From an uncultured Pseudomonadales bacterium (lineage in GTDB: Bacteria; Pseudomonadota; Gammaproteobacteria; Pseudomonadales; Porticoccaceae), in assembly GCA_943788445.1 (NCBI GenBank), contig CALSQH010000006.1, forward strand, positions 62,001-126,000: a stretch of DNA of 64,000 nucleotides. The letters are read 5' to 3'. Below are positions 1 through 8,488 of the stretch, in pieces. The notes beneath the pieces are model-generated. The model saw only the letters and a list, made by a program, of their open reading frames with translations, had not been told where the DNA came from and ran no database searches. Position numbers and translations under genes: made by a program. Position 1 is the stretch's first letter; every line of letters starts with the position of its first letter.

Positions 1-1
1 A

Positions 2-1576
2 ACGTGGATGGTTATTCCTATTTTTCTTATTGCTATTAGCATGCTGCGTGGCATTGGCTATCTCGTGGGCAGCTACGGTCTTGCCTATGTCTCCAATTAT
101 CTTGTGCATGCACTGCGTGCAGATATTTTTGAAAAATATTTGCAGTTGCCATTCTGTTTCTTCGATCGCTCTATGTCGGGGCATCTGGTTTCGGTGGTTA
201 CTTTTAATGTTCAGCAGGTTACACAGGCCTGTACCAAAGCCCTAAAAACACTTCTACAGCAGGGCAGTTTGGTGATTGGCCTGCTCGCTTACCTGTTCTA
301 TGTGAACTGGAAGCTAACCCTGTTTTTTATTGCTGTTATGCCGCTGATTGCCCTTTTGGTCTCTTTGGTTAGCAAGCGTTTTCGGCTTATTAGCACTCGC
401 ATTCAATCGGCGATGGGCGATGTCACCCATCTTACTCAGGAAGCGGTCAATGGCTATCAGGAAGTGCGCATGTTTGGCGCTATGAATAATGAGCGTGAGC
501 GTATGTTGCAGGCCAGTCACAGCAATCGTCGCCAAAATATGAAGATGGCGCTTACCGAAGGAGTCAGTAATCCTCTGGTGATGCTGTTGGTGTCGCTAGC
601 CTTCGCTGGCATCACCGGTTTTATGCTCAGTCCATCAATCCTTGAGACTATGAGTACCGGCAGCTTTATTACGTTTCTTGTTGCCTCGGGCATGTTGATC
701 AAGCCAATTCGTCAAGTGACGGAAATTAATAGTGATATTCAAAAAGGTATTGCCGCGGCGGAATCGATCTTTGAGGTTCTCGATGCGCAGCCGGAAAAAG
801 ACAATGGCACTGTTGAGTTGGATTCTGTGCAGGGCGGTTTTGAATTCAAAGATATTAACTTTCAATACAGTGCCGACGGCCGCATGATTCTGCAAGATAT
901 TAACTTCACCGTTAAACCGGGTGAAACCATTGCTTTGGTCGGTTCATCCGGCAGTGGTAAAACCACCTTGGTCAGTCTGATTGCACGCTTTTACAACCAT
1001 GGTGAGGGTAATATTTTACTTGATGGCGTCGATGTTAATGATTTCACATTGAAAAACCTGCGCAGTCATATCGCTCAAGTCAGTCAAAACGTTACCCTAT
1101 TTAATGACACGGTGTTTAATAATATTGCCTATGGTGAGCTTTCCGATTGCAGTCTCGCCGAGGTAAAAGCCGCGGCAGCTATTGCTCACGCCGACGAGTT
1201 TATCGAGCAGTTGTCCGACGGTTATCAAACCCATGTCGGCGATGACGGTGTGATGCTCTCAGGTGGTCAGCGTCAGCGTATTGCCATTGCTCGGGCAGTG
1301 TTAAAGAACGCGCCGGTACTTATTTTGGATGAGGCGACTTCAGCTCTGGATACTGATTCAGAGCGCTATATTCAGGCTGCTTTAGAAGAACTTATGAAGT
1401 CTCGCACCACCTTCGTTATTGCTCATCGATTGAGTACGGTTGAAAAAGCCGATCGCATCTTGGTTATGGAAAAAGGGCGTATTGTTGAGCAGGGGAGTCA
1501 TAAGGAGCTGTTAGCTCAGGCTGGGCGTTACTCGCAGCTCTACAATAATCAATTCAGCGAGCTAAAGGTGGGCTGA
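2..1576 (+). CDS. msbA: Lipid A export ATP-binding/permease protein MsbA (5' end outside window)
   Basis: ABC half-transporter that flips lipid A-core across the inner membrane. The reading frame is open to the window edge, and 522 residues from the first ATG (position 8) is shorter than the usual ~580, so the start lies upstream. The N-terminal half is a transmembrane domain with several hydrophobic helices. The ATPase half shows Walker A GSSGSGKTT (about residues 312-320 from that ATG), signature LSGGQ (about 417-421), Walker B LILDEATSALD and the switch histidine in IAHRLST. lpxK follows after 2 nt, the usual msbA-lpxK pair, which supports MsbA over a generic exporter. The family call is firm; substrate specificity rests on context. 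Confidence 0.93.
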   Translation, partial: TWMVIPIFLIAISMLRGIGYLVGSYGLAYVSNYLVHALRADIFEKYLQLPFCFFDRSMSGHLVSVVTFNVQQVTQACTKALKTLLQQGSLVIGLLAYLFYVNWKLTLFFIAVMPLIALLVSLVSKRFRLISTRIQSAMGDVTHLTQEAVNGYQEVRMFGAMNNERERMLQASHSNRRQNMKMALTEGVSNPLVMLLVSLAFAGITGFMLSPSILETMSTGSFITFLVASGMLIKPIRQVTEINSDIQKGIAAAESIFEVLDAQPEKDNGTVELDSVQGGFEFKDINFQYSADGRMILQDINFTVKPGETIALVGSSGSGKTTLVSLIARFYNHGEGNILLDGVDVNDFTLKNLRSHIAQVSQNVTLFNDTVFNNIAYGELSDCSLAEVKAAAAIAHADEFIEQLSDGYQTHVGDDGVMLSGGQRQRIAIARAVLKNAPVLILDEATSALDTDSERYIQAALEELMKSRTTFVIAHRLSTVEKADRILVMEKGRIVEQGSHKELLAQAGRYSQLYNNQFSELKVG

Positions 1577-1578
1577 TT

Positions 1579-2625
1579 GTGTCTCTCGAGAAAATTATAA
1601 CCAGTGCATGGGATCGCGATAGCCGTTGGTTGGTATTTTTAATTCCCTTGTCGTGGTTTTTTTCTGTGCTGTCTGGCTTCAGACGCCAGTATATGCAGGG
1701 AAAGTATCAGGGTAGTGCCTACGCCGCACCGGTGATAATTATTGGCAATATTTCAGTCGGTGGAAGCGGCAAAACCCCGCTGATAATTGCACTGGTTGCC
1801 GCCCTTAAACAGCGTGGTTATTCGCCGGGCGTGGTCAGCCGTGGCTATTCCGGTCAGGCTGTCAATTATCCGCTATCGGTAACCTCGAGTACGGCAGTCA
1901 ACGACAGTGGCGACGAGCCCCTATTAATTGCAACGCTGGCCGACTGTCCGGTAGTCGTAGACCCGAACCGTCCGGCAGCTGTTGAGTATCTGCTCAGTCA
2001 TTTTGATTGCGATCTGGTGTTGAGTGACGATGGCCTGCAGCACTATGCACTGCATCGAGATATTGAAGTGGTTGTTGTCGATGGTCAGCGCGGTCTGGGT
2101 AACGGTCGCATATTGCCCGCAGGCCCTCTTCGCGAAGGCGCGCAGAGGCTTGATCAGGCCGATTTTGTGGTTATTAATGGTAAGCGCGCTGATACAGGTA
2201 GAGATGCTCTGAGCGATAATCCTGTGGATGAAATGGCTATTCAGCCAACTTGCTTTAGACATTTACAATCTGGTCGCAGAGAATCGATTGGTCATTGGCT
2301 AGAAACTCAGGTCGGCCCTGAAAAATGGGTTCATGCCGCCGCCGCTATAGGCAATCCACAGCGATTTTCTAGTACCTTGGAGGCTTTGGGACTGTCGGTA
2401 AAGTTGCACCGCTTTGATGACCACCAGGCCCTCGACGAAAAAGATTTGACCTTTAATGATACCTTGCCGGTAATAGTCACTGCCAAAGATGCAATAAAAT
2501 GGGCCGGATTACAGCAGTCTGTTGCTGACAATATCTGGTCCCTTGACGTCGAGGCAGTAATTGATTCAGGCTTTGCAGATAGGCTTGTTGAGAAATTACA
2601 GGGATTGGCACAGCCGTTCAAGTAA
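1579..2625 (+). CDS. lpxK: Tetraacyldisaccharide 4'-kinase LpxK
   Basis: Phosphorylates the 4' position of the tetraacyldisaccharide 1-phosphate to give lipid IVA, the sixth step of lipid A synthesis, at the inner face of the inner membrane. The 348-residue length is normal. A hydrophobic N-terminal stretch (about residues 18-33) fits the membrane anchor, and the P-loop NISVGGSGKTP starts near residue 57. Motifs LSDDGLQHYAL and PAGPLRE are typical of the family. The start is GTG, 2 nt after the msbA stop, so translation is probably coupled. kdsB follows in the same direction. Confidence 0.95.
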   Translation: MSLEKIITSAWDRDSRWLVFLIPLSWFFSVLSGFRRQYMQGKYQGSAYAAPVIIIGNISVGGSGKTPLIIALVAALKQRGYSPGVVSRGYSGQAVNYPLSVTSSTAVNDSGDEPLLIATLADCPVVVDPNRPAAVEYLLSHFDCDLVLSDDGLQHYALHRDIEVVVVDGQRGLGNGRILPAGPLREGAQRLDQADFVVINGKRADTGRDALSDNPVDEMAIQPTCFRHLQSGRRESIGHWLETQVGPEKWVHAAAAIGNPQRFSSTLEALGLSVKLHRFDDHQALDEKDLTFNDTLPVIVTAKDAIKWAGLQQSVADNIWSLDVEAVIDSGFADRLVEKLQGLAQPFK

Positions 2626-2681
2626 AGGCTTTTAAGTAAAATCGAGCTTATATAAGCCCAATAGTGAGTAAAAAGAACCCT

Positions 2682-3446
2682 ATGGAATTTATAGTTATTA
2701 TCCCCGCACGCTATGCGTCTACAAGACTGCCTGGCAAGCCTCTGCGCGATATTGCAGGAAAGGCGATGATTCAGAGAGTCTGGGAGCAGGCGGGTAAAAG
2801 TGCGGCAAGTCGTGTGGTTATAGCCACCGATGATCCGAGGATTGAGGCCGCAGCCAGAGAGTTTGGCGCTGAGGTGTGCATGACCAACCCCGATCATCCA
2901 TCCGGTACAGATCGCCTTCAAGAGGTGGCTTCGATACTGGGGCTGAGTGATGATCAGATTGTGGTTAATGTGCAGGGCGATGAACCGCTAATCCCACCGG
3001 CAGTGATTAATCAGGTCGCCATTAATCTGGCCGAAAACAATCAGGCCGGTGTGGCAACACTGGCCGAACCGATTGAAAAGGTCGAGGACTTGCTGAATCC
3101 CAATGTCGTTAAGCTGGTGATCAATCAGCAGGGCATGAGCCTGTATTTTAGTCGTGCGCCGATTCCCTGGCCTCGCGATAGCTTTAATCAGCTGGCAACT
3201 GAGTTGCCCGTTGAAGTGCCTGCCGAGTATGACTTTCGTCGCCATATAGGTATATATGCCTACCGAATCCTAGAGTTAAATCGCTTTGTTACCTGGCCCG
3301 TTGCACCCTTAGAAGACAGTGAAAAGCTTGAGCAGTTGCGCTTTATGTGGCACGGAGTGTCGATTCATGTTGCCGACGCAGTGGAAAATGTTCCCGCGGG
3401 TATAGATACGGAAGAAGATCTTCAGGCAGCTATAAACTTACTGTAA
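2682..3446 (+). CDS. kdsB: 3-deoxy-manno-octulosonate cytidylyltransferase (CMP-Kdo synthetase)
   Basis: Activates Kdo with CTP to CMP-Kdo for the LPS inner core; cytoplasmic. The nucleotide-binding N-terminus [16 protein letters not shown] and the motifs [10 protein letters not shown] and RHIGIYAYR are characteristic. I chose the ATG at 2682 because homologues begin about three residues before IIPARYAS; an in-frame GTG at 2664 would add six residues (MSKKNP), and neither start has a clear Shine-Dalgarno. Length is 254 aa against about 250 usual. It lies 56 nt after lpxK, completing an LPS operon. The small ycaR gene that separates lpxK and kdsB in enterics is absent. Confidence 0.94.
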   Translation: MEFIVIIPARYASTRLPGKPLRDIAGKAMIQRVWEQAGKSAASRVVIATDDPRIEAAAREFGAEVCMTNPDHPSGTDRLQEVASILGLSDDQIVVNVQGDEPLIPPAVINQVAINLAENNQAGVATLAEPIEKVEDLLNPNVVKLVINQQGMSLYFSRAPIPWPRDSFNQLATELPVEVPAEYDFRRHIGIYAYRILELNRFVTWPVAPLEDSEKLEQLRFMWHGVSIHVADAVENVPAGIDTEEDLQAAINLL

Positions 3447-3523
3447 ATATATAAATAACAGTTGGTTATGCAGCTTATATAGAAATAACTTTAAGTATAA
3501 ATAATCTGTTAGCAGGGGCTATC

Positions 3524-4045
3524 ATGAGTCAAATATCAGTTCTTTTCGTCTGCCTCGGGAATATTTGTCGCTCGCCGACAGCCCATGGTGTTTTCCAATG
3601 CATGGTCGACACCAATGGCTTTGACGGTTCAATTTCGGTCGATTCGGCGGGTACTGGCGACTGGCATATTGGCCGCTCCCCCGATCAGCGTACGGCGGCG
3701 GTTGCGAAAACAAAAGGTTATGACCTGAGTGAACTACGGGCTCGATTGGTCACCGGCGACGATTTTGCCCAGTTTGACTATGTTATAGCTATGGATAAGG
3801 CCAACTTGAGCGATCTTAAAGCGATGTGCCCAGATAATTACACTGGCCATCTCGGTTTATTTCTCGATTTTACAGAGCAGCAGGCTCAACGCGAGGTTCC
3901 CGACCCCTATTATGGCGGTGACAATGGTTTCGAGTTGGTCTTTAATCTGGTCGAAGAAGCGTCATGCGGTCTGCTCAAGCATATTCAGGCTGAGCATTCT
4001 CTGAAGCCTACTTTTCAGGGCCGGCCTGAGTCTCGAAGCTCTTGA
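3524..4045 (+). CDS. Low-molecular-weight protein-tyrosine-phosphatase
   Basis: LMW phosphatase family enzyme, cytoplasmic. The P-loop CLGNICRS (C-x5-R-S) is at residues 11-18 and the general-acid loop VPDPYYGG near residue 125. An AGGGG stretch precedes the ATG. It is 173 residues, slightly longer than the ~155 usual because of a polar C-terminal tail. The stop overlaps the murB TTG start by 4 nt (TTGA), indicating translational coupling. In related gammaproteobacteria a phosphatase of this kind sits between kdsB and murB. The physiological substrate cannot be told; no tyrosine kinase or exopolysaccharide export gene is adjacent. Confidence 0.9.
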   Translation: MSQISVLFVCLGNICRSPTAHGVFQCMVDTNGFDGSISVDSAGTGDWHIGRSPDQRTAAVAKTKGYDLSELRARLVTGDDFAQFDYVIAMDKANLSDLKAMCPDNYTGHLGLFLDFTEQQAQREVPDPYYGGDNGFELVFNLVEEASCGLLKHIQAEHSLKPTFQGRPESRSS

Positions 4046-5082
4046 GTCCCACTATCGAACAGCATATTTCCCTGCAGCCTTTTAATAGCTTGGCACTGCC
4101 AGCTTATGCGGAATATTTCTGTTCGGTGAGCGATGAGCAAGAATTATTTTCTGCCCTTGAATACGCCAAACAGCATCAGCTGAAAATAACGCCTCTGGGT
4201 GGTGGTAGCAATCTGATCTTGGCCGGTGATTTGTCTGGATTAGTGATTCATATCAATACCCATGGCATTAGTCACCACAGTCAGGGGAATTCGGTCGAAG
4301 TCACCTTTGCTGCTGGGGAAAACTGGCATCAAGCGGTATTGACCACCTTAGAGCAGGGCTGGTTCGGTATGGAGAATCTCTCGCTTATTCCGGGCAATAT
4401 GGGTGCTGCGCCAATTCAGAATATTGGTGCTTATGGTGTTGAATTAGCCGATCTGTTCGTTTCTCTACGAGCGGTTGAAATTGCCACTGGGAAATTGGTC
4501 AAGTTTAATAAGGCGGCCTGCGAATTTGCCTATAGGGATAGCCTGTTTAAAAATGTCGCTCGCGACCAATTTATTATTCTCGATGTCACCCTGTGTCTAA
4601 GCACCGTAGCTGAGGTCAATATTAGCTACCCAGCCTTAAAGAGCGCCCTAGAGAGTCACAGCGGTACGCTGACACCCGAAAAAGTAAGCCAGCTGGTATG
4701 TCAGATTCGCCGTCAAAAGTTGCCCGACCCGGCGATTACACCCAATGCCGGTAGCTTTTTCAAAAATCCACTAATCTCAAATTCCGCGCTGACAGGGCTG
4801 CTTGAGGTTTTTCCTCAGATGCCTAATTTTCCGCAACCTGATAATTTCACCAAAATTCCCGCGGCTTGGTTAATTGATCAGTGTGGATATAAAGGGCTTA
4901 CAAGGGGTTCAGTCGGTGTACACAAGCATCAGGCGCTCGTGTTGGTTAATCACCTCGATGGTGGCGGCACCGGAGAGCAGTTACTTGAACTTGCCGAAGA
5001 GATTCGCGAGGGGGTTTGGCAGCGGTTTGCTATTCGTCTGGAGCTTGAACCGCGTGTATATGGATCTATTAAAGAGTTCTAA
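4042..5082 (+). CDS. murB: UDP-N-acetylenolpyruvoylglucosamine reductase MurB
   Basis: FAD- and NADPH-dependent reductase that makes UDP-MurNAc for peptidoglycan, in the cytoplasm. It is a type I MurB of 346 aa, like E. coli. FAD-binding motifs LGGGSNLI (about residue 51) and IPGNMGAAPIQNIGAYG (about 116-132) are present, along with YRDSLFK and the GSFFKNP segment with the catalytic serine. The C-terminal motif AAWLIDQCGYKG is typical. It starts with TTG, overlapping the phosphatase stop. The start is fixed by this overlap and by homologue length. Confidence 0.95.
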   Translation: MSPTIEQHISLQPFNSLALPAYAEYFCSVSDEQELFSALEYAKQHQLKITPLGGGSNLILAGDLSGLVIHINTHGISHHSQGNSVEVTFAAGENWHQAVLTTLEQGWFGMENLSLIPGNMGAAPIQNIGAYGVELADLFVSLRAVEIATGKLVKFNKAACEFAYRDSLFKNVARDQFIILDVTLCLSTVAEVNISYPALKSALESHSGTLTPEKVSQLVCQIRRQKLPDPAITPNAGSFFKNPLISNSALTGLLEVFPQMPNFPQPDNFTKIPAAWLIDQCGYKGLTRGSVGVHKHQALVLVNHLDGGGTGEQLLELAEEIREGVWQRFAIRLELEPRVYGSIKEF

Positions 5083-5085
5083 TTG

Positions 5086-5692
5086 ATGGATCTATTCGAC
5101 CATCAGATTATACCCCTGCAGCTTACGGCTGAATGCCAGAGTACAATCACATTCTGGCCCAACTGGTTGTCATATAAGGATGCAGATAAGCTACTATACA
5201 GGGCGATAGATTCAGTTGACTGGCGCGCAGATAGTATCAAAATTGTTGGTAAATCAATCCCCATACCGCGACTGCAACAGTGGTTTGGCGAGCTGGGAAC
5301 TAGCTATACCTATTCCAATATTTGCTCTGCAGGCGGTTAGTTTTCCCGATTGGATAGAGAGGTTGCGGGCCGACGTTGAAAATCAAACCGACGCCGCATT
5401 TAATCGCGCATTGGTTAATTATTATCGTGATGGTTCGGACAGTGTTGACTGGCATGCAGACAATGAGCCCGAACTGGGTCCAGAGCCTCTTATTGCATCT
5501 CTGAGTCTGGGGGCAGAACGGGTTTTTCAGTTGCGACATCTGCAGACCAAACAGCGTATTTCGATTCCTTTACCGCATGGGTCGCTATTACTAATGGGCG
5601 CTGGTATACAAGGTTACTGGCAACATCGAATCGCTAAGGTTAAGGATTTGCATCAGCCGCGGGTTAATTTTACATTTCGCTATATGGACTAA
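5086..5692 (+). pseudogene. AlkB-like 2-oxoglutarate/Fe(II) dioxygenase, frameshifted
   Basis: Homologue of AlkB-type oxidative dealkylases that repair methylated DNA bases. The first part (5086-5340) reads to GTSYTYSNI and then runs into a stop. The rest continues in the next frame from ALQAVSFPDWIERL to the C-terminus. Removing one T from the TTT at 5321-5323 restores a single frame of about 200 residues with the family order: PIPRLQQWFG, then the HxD iron ligands in DWHAD, the distal histidine in YWQHRI, and the 2-oxoglutarate arginine in PRVNFTFR. It begins 3 nt after murB. It could be a recent pseudogene or a sequencing error; every catalytic residue is intact, which favours error or very recent loss. 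Confidence 0.8.
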
Positions 5693-5696
5693 TGTT

Positions 5697-5780
5697 TTAG
5701 GCTGAGTGTTTTTAATGCAGATTTTTTAAATATAGAGCTTTTTAATCGTAGAGCATTTTTCAAATGCAGAGCTTATTCAA
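5697..5780. repeat. Degenerate AT-rich short tandem repeat
   Basis: About four loose copies of an 18-20 bp unit of the form TTTTTAA(N)GCAGAGC occupy the gap between the AlkB-like gene and avtA. A similar AT-rich repeat lies between fabD and fabG. No coding potential is seen. Confidence 0.45.
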
Positions 5781-5794
5781 AGGAGAGTTACACA

Positions 5795-7048
5795 GTGGAG
5801 TTGTCGAAGTTTGGGGAAAAGTTTTCCGGCCAATCCGGTATTGTCGAGTTAATGGATGATCTGGGTACTGCGCTCAATGAAAACCCAAATATGCTGTTTA
5901 TGGGTGGCGGTAATCCCGGGCGAATTCCTGAGGTTGAAGAGGTCTTTAAAGCGCGCCTGGAATCTGTCTTGGCTAGCCCTAAGCAACTGCATAGTCTTAT
6001 GGGTGTCTACCAGTCACCTCAGGGCGATAAAGACTTTCGCGAGCAGATAGCCGGGTTGCTAAAGCAACAGTTTGGTTGGGCACTTTCATCACGCAATATC
6101 GCCGTCTCAAATGGTAGTCAGTCCGCCTTCTTTGTGCTCTACAATATGTTTGCCGGTGATATGCCTGATGGCAGTCATCGCTCCATTCATCTGCCACTGG
6201 CTCCTGAATATATCGGTTATCGGGATATAGGGCTGAGTGACAATCTGTTCACGGCTACGCGCCCAGACATTGAACTGCTCGACGATAATCTATTTAAATA
6301 CCATGTCGATTTTTCCCGGCTAAATATCACTCAGCAGACGGCGGCGCTGTGTGTTTCAAGGCCGACAAATCCGACCGGTAATGTTTTAACTGATGATGAG
6401 ATTGAGCATATCGACAGTATTGCCGATCAGCACAATATTCCGTTTATTCTCGATGGTGCCTACGGGTTGCCGTTCCCAAGTATTATCTTTAATGATGCCA
6501 AGGCGCACTGGAATACGAATACTATTCTGGTTCTAAGTCTCTCCAAGCTCGGCCTTCCTGGGGTACGAACCGGTATTATTGTCGCTCGTGAAGATATTAT
6601 TCAGGCCTATACCAAGGTCAATACTATCGTTAGCTTGGCCTGCGGTAATCTCGGCCCTGCGCTGGCCCGTGAACTGGTCAGCAGTGGTGAGATTCTCTCG
6701 TTAAGTCAACAGCAGATTGCGCCGTTTTATCGTCAGCGTGCTGAGCAGACAGTGGTTTGGTTTCGTCGTGCACTGGGTGACCTGCCTTACCGTATTCATC
6801 GCCCTGAAGGGGCCATCTTTCTGTGGCTGTGGTTTGATAAATTGCCAATTACCAGTCAAGAACTCTATGAGCGTTTAAAGGTGAGGGGCGTCTTGGTAGT
6901 GCCGGGGCATAATTTCTTTCCGGGCATTACCGATGATTGGGTACATAAGCAACAGTGTATTCGGGTTTCTTATGCTCAGGATGCTACGGTAGTTCAAGCG
7001 GGTGTGACTATTATTGGCGAGGAAGTTGCGCGGGCTTATGCTCAGTAG
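5795..7048 (+). CDS. avtA: Valine--pyruvate aminotransferase AvtA
   Basis: PLP-dependent class I/II aminotransferase (transaminase C) that interconverts valine/2-ketoisovalerate with alanine/pyruvate. The N-terminus resembles E. coli AvtA closely in pattern: LSKFGEKFSGQSGI, then MGGGNPGRIPEV. Further motifs are SNGSQSAFF, SRPTNPTGN and the PLP lysine in LSLSKLGLPGVRTG. Its 417 aa matches the family. The start is GTG with AGGAGA 8 nt upstream. It stands alone, convergent with pabB 12 nt downstream. Confidence 0.92.
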   Translation: MELSKFGEKFSGQSGIVELMDDLGTALNENPNMLFMGGGNPGRIPEVEEVFKARLESVLASPKQLHSLMGVYQSPQGDKDFREQIAGLLKQQFGWALSSRNIAVSNGSQSAFFVLYNMFAGDMPDGSHRSIHLPLAPEYIGYRDIGLSDNLFTATRPDIELLDDNLFKYHVDFSRLNITQQTAALCVSRPTNPTGNVLTDDEIEHIDSIADQHNIPFILDGAYGLPFPSIIFNDAKAHWNTNTILVLSLSKLGLPGVRTGIIVAREDIIQAYTKVNTIVSLACGNLGPALARELVSSGEILSLSQQQIAPFYRQRAEQTVVWFRRALGDLPYRIHRPEGAIFLWLWFDKLPITSQELYERLKVRGVLVVPGHNFFPGITDDWVHKQQCIRVSYAQDATVVQAGVTIIGEEVARAYAQ

Positions 7049-7060
7049 CCAAGTGCATAA

Positions 7061-8446
7061 TTACTTTTCATAAAAAGTTTCTAGGGCGATTAAAAGAGCC
7101 CTTATTTTATCTATCGACTCCTCATATTCTCTATCTTCCTGAGAGTCCGCAACAATGCCTCCACCGCCCCAGCAGTGTAATTCCCCGTGGTCAGCGATCA
7201 CGGTGCGAATAGCAATATTGCTATCCATGCGATTGTTGGCACTGATATAACCAATGCTGCCGCAGTAGGCCGAACGTTTCACTGGCTCTAACTCTTCGAT
7301 AATTTGCATGGCACGTTTTTTCGGCGCTCCAGTAATAGAACCGCCAGGGAAGCAGTCGCGAAGCAGCCCCAGTGGCGTTGAATCAGTGTTGAGCTTGCCG
7401 GTTACAGTACTGACCAGATGGTGAACATTGGCAAAGCTTTCCAGTTCAAATAGCTTGGGTACGGCGATTGAGCCGGATTTACAGTTCTTGCTTAAATCAT
7501 TGCGCAGTAAATCGACAATCATTAGATTTTCCGCGCGGTCTTTACTGCTTGTCACTAGCCGGTCTGAGAGTGCAGTATCTTCTGCCACTGTCGCACCGCG
7601 TCGGGCGGTGCCTTTAATTGGTTTGGTTTCTACAGAGCCATCCACAGACTGTACAAAACGCTCGGGTGAAAGGCAGAGTAAAGCTTGATCTTGCCACTGC
7701 CAAAAGGCCGAGTAGGGTGAGGGGACGTTATCTCTCAAGCTCAGGTAAGCTTCCCAGAGATCACCCTCAAAAGGTGCAGAAAAATGTTGGGTGAAGTTGG
7801 TCTGGTAACAGTCGCCAGAGGCGATATAGTCTTTAATGCGGCGTATTGACGCCTGATACTGCTCTTTGCTGAGTGTCGCTTTAAACTTCTCAGCAAGTCT
7901 AAAGGAAGCTTCAGCATTACTGGTTACTGCTGGAGTTGCGAAGCGCTGAATTACTTTTTTCCGTAATTCACTTGTGCAGTTTCCGTGAAATACTAATTGG
8001 CACTGTCGTGCGCTGTGATCGATTACCAGCGCCCAGAGATAGCGGCCAATTCGCATATCAGGTAGGCCGGTTGCCGAGGAGGTTTTATCTTGGATATCAA
8101 TTAACCGACGTCCCAAGTCATAGCCGAAATAGCCGATCAATCCGCCGACAAACGGAGAGCTAGATGTACTGCTATCAAAGGGGAGTAGTGGCTCTAAGAG
8201 CTCTTGGGCTAATTTAAAAGGATCTTTGTCACTGCGGGTTTTTCCATTGCTATCGGATATTGTCGATAGCTTGCCATAGGTTTCGATAATGGCATCCGGC
8301 ACCGCGGAAATAATATCAAAACGTCCCTGAGTGCTGCGCGATTTACCGCTGTCGAGCCAGATAGCGTCGGGCAGATCACGGACTAGGCTAAACAGATTTT
8401 CACTGTTGGCTTGATAGGGGATTTCTTGGAAGGTAAAACTCTGCAT
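7061..8446 (-). CDS. pabB: Aminodeoxychorismate synthase component I PabB
   Basis: Converts chorismate plus ammonia (from a PabA glutaminase) to 4-amino-4-deoxychorismate for folate. The chorismate-binding domain carries PIKGTARRG, where lysine rather than alanine is the ADC-synthase hallmark. Also present are DRAENLMIVDLLRNDL and PGGSITGAPKKRAM. I start at the ATG at 8446, which has AGGTG about 9 nt upstream; a GTG at 8458 would add four residues but overlap that Shine-Dalgarno. About 461 aa is normal. pabC, the next folate step, is in this window near 47 kb but not linked. Confidence 0.94.
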   Translation of the reverse strand: MQSFTFQEIPYQANSENLFSLVRDLPDAIWLDSGKSRSTQGRFDIISAVPDAIIETYGKLSTISDSNGKTRSDKDPFKLAQELLEPLLPFDSSTSSSPFVGGLIGYFGYDLGRRLIDIQDKTSSATGLPDMRIGRYLWALVIDHSARQCQLVFHGNCTSELRKKVIQRFATPAVTSNAEASFRLAEKFKATLSKEQYQASIRRIKDYIASGDCYQTNFTQHFSAPFEGDLWEAYLSLRDNVPSPYSAFWQWQDQALLCLSPERFVQSVDGSVETKPIKGTARRGATVAEDTALSDRLVTSSKDRAENLMIVDLLRNDLSKNCKSGSIAVPKLFELESFANVHHLVSTVTGKLNTDSTPLGLLRDCFPGGSITGAPKKRAMQIIEELEPVKRSAYCGSIGYISANNRMDSNIAIRTVIADHGELHCWGGGGIVADSQEDREYEESIDKIRALLIALETFYEK

Positions 8447-8488
8447 AGATGCTAACACCTTATGTGCTTGAGCTTACTTGCGCAATGG

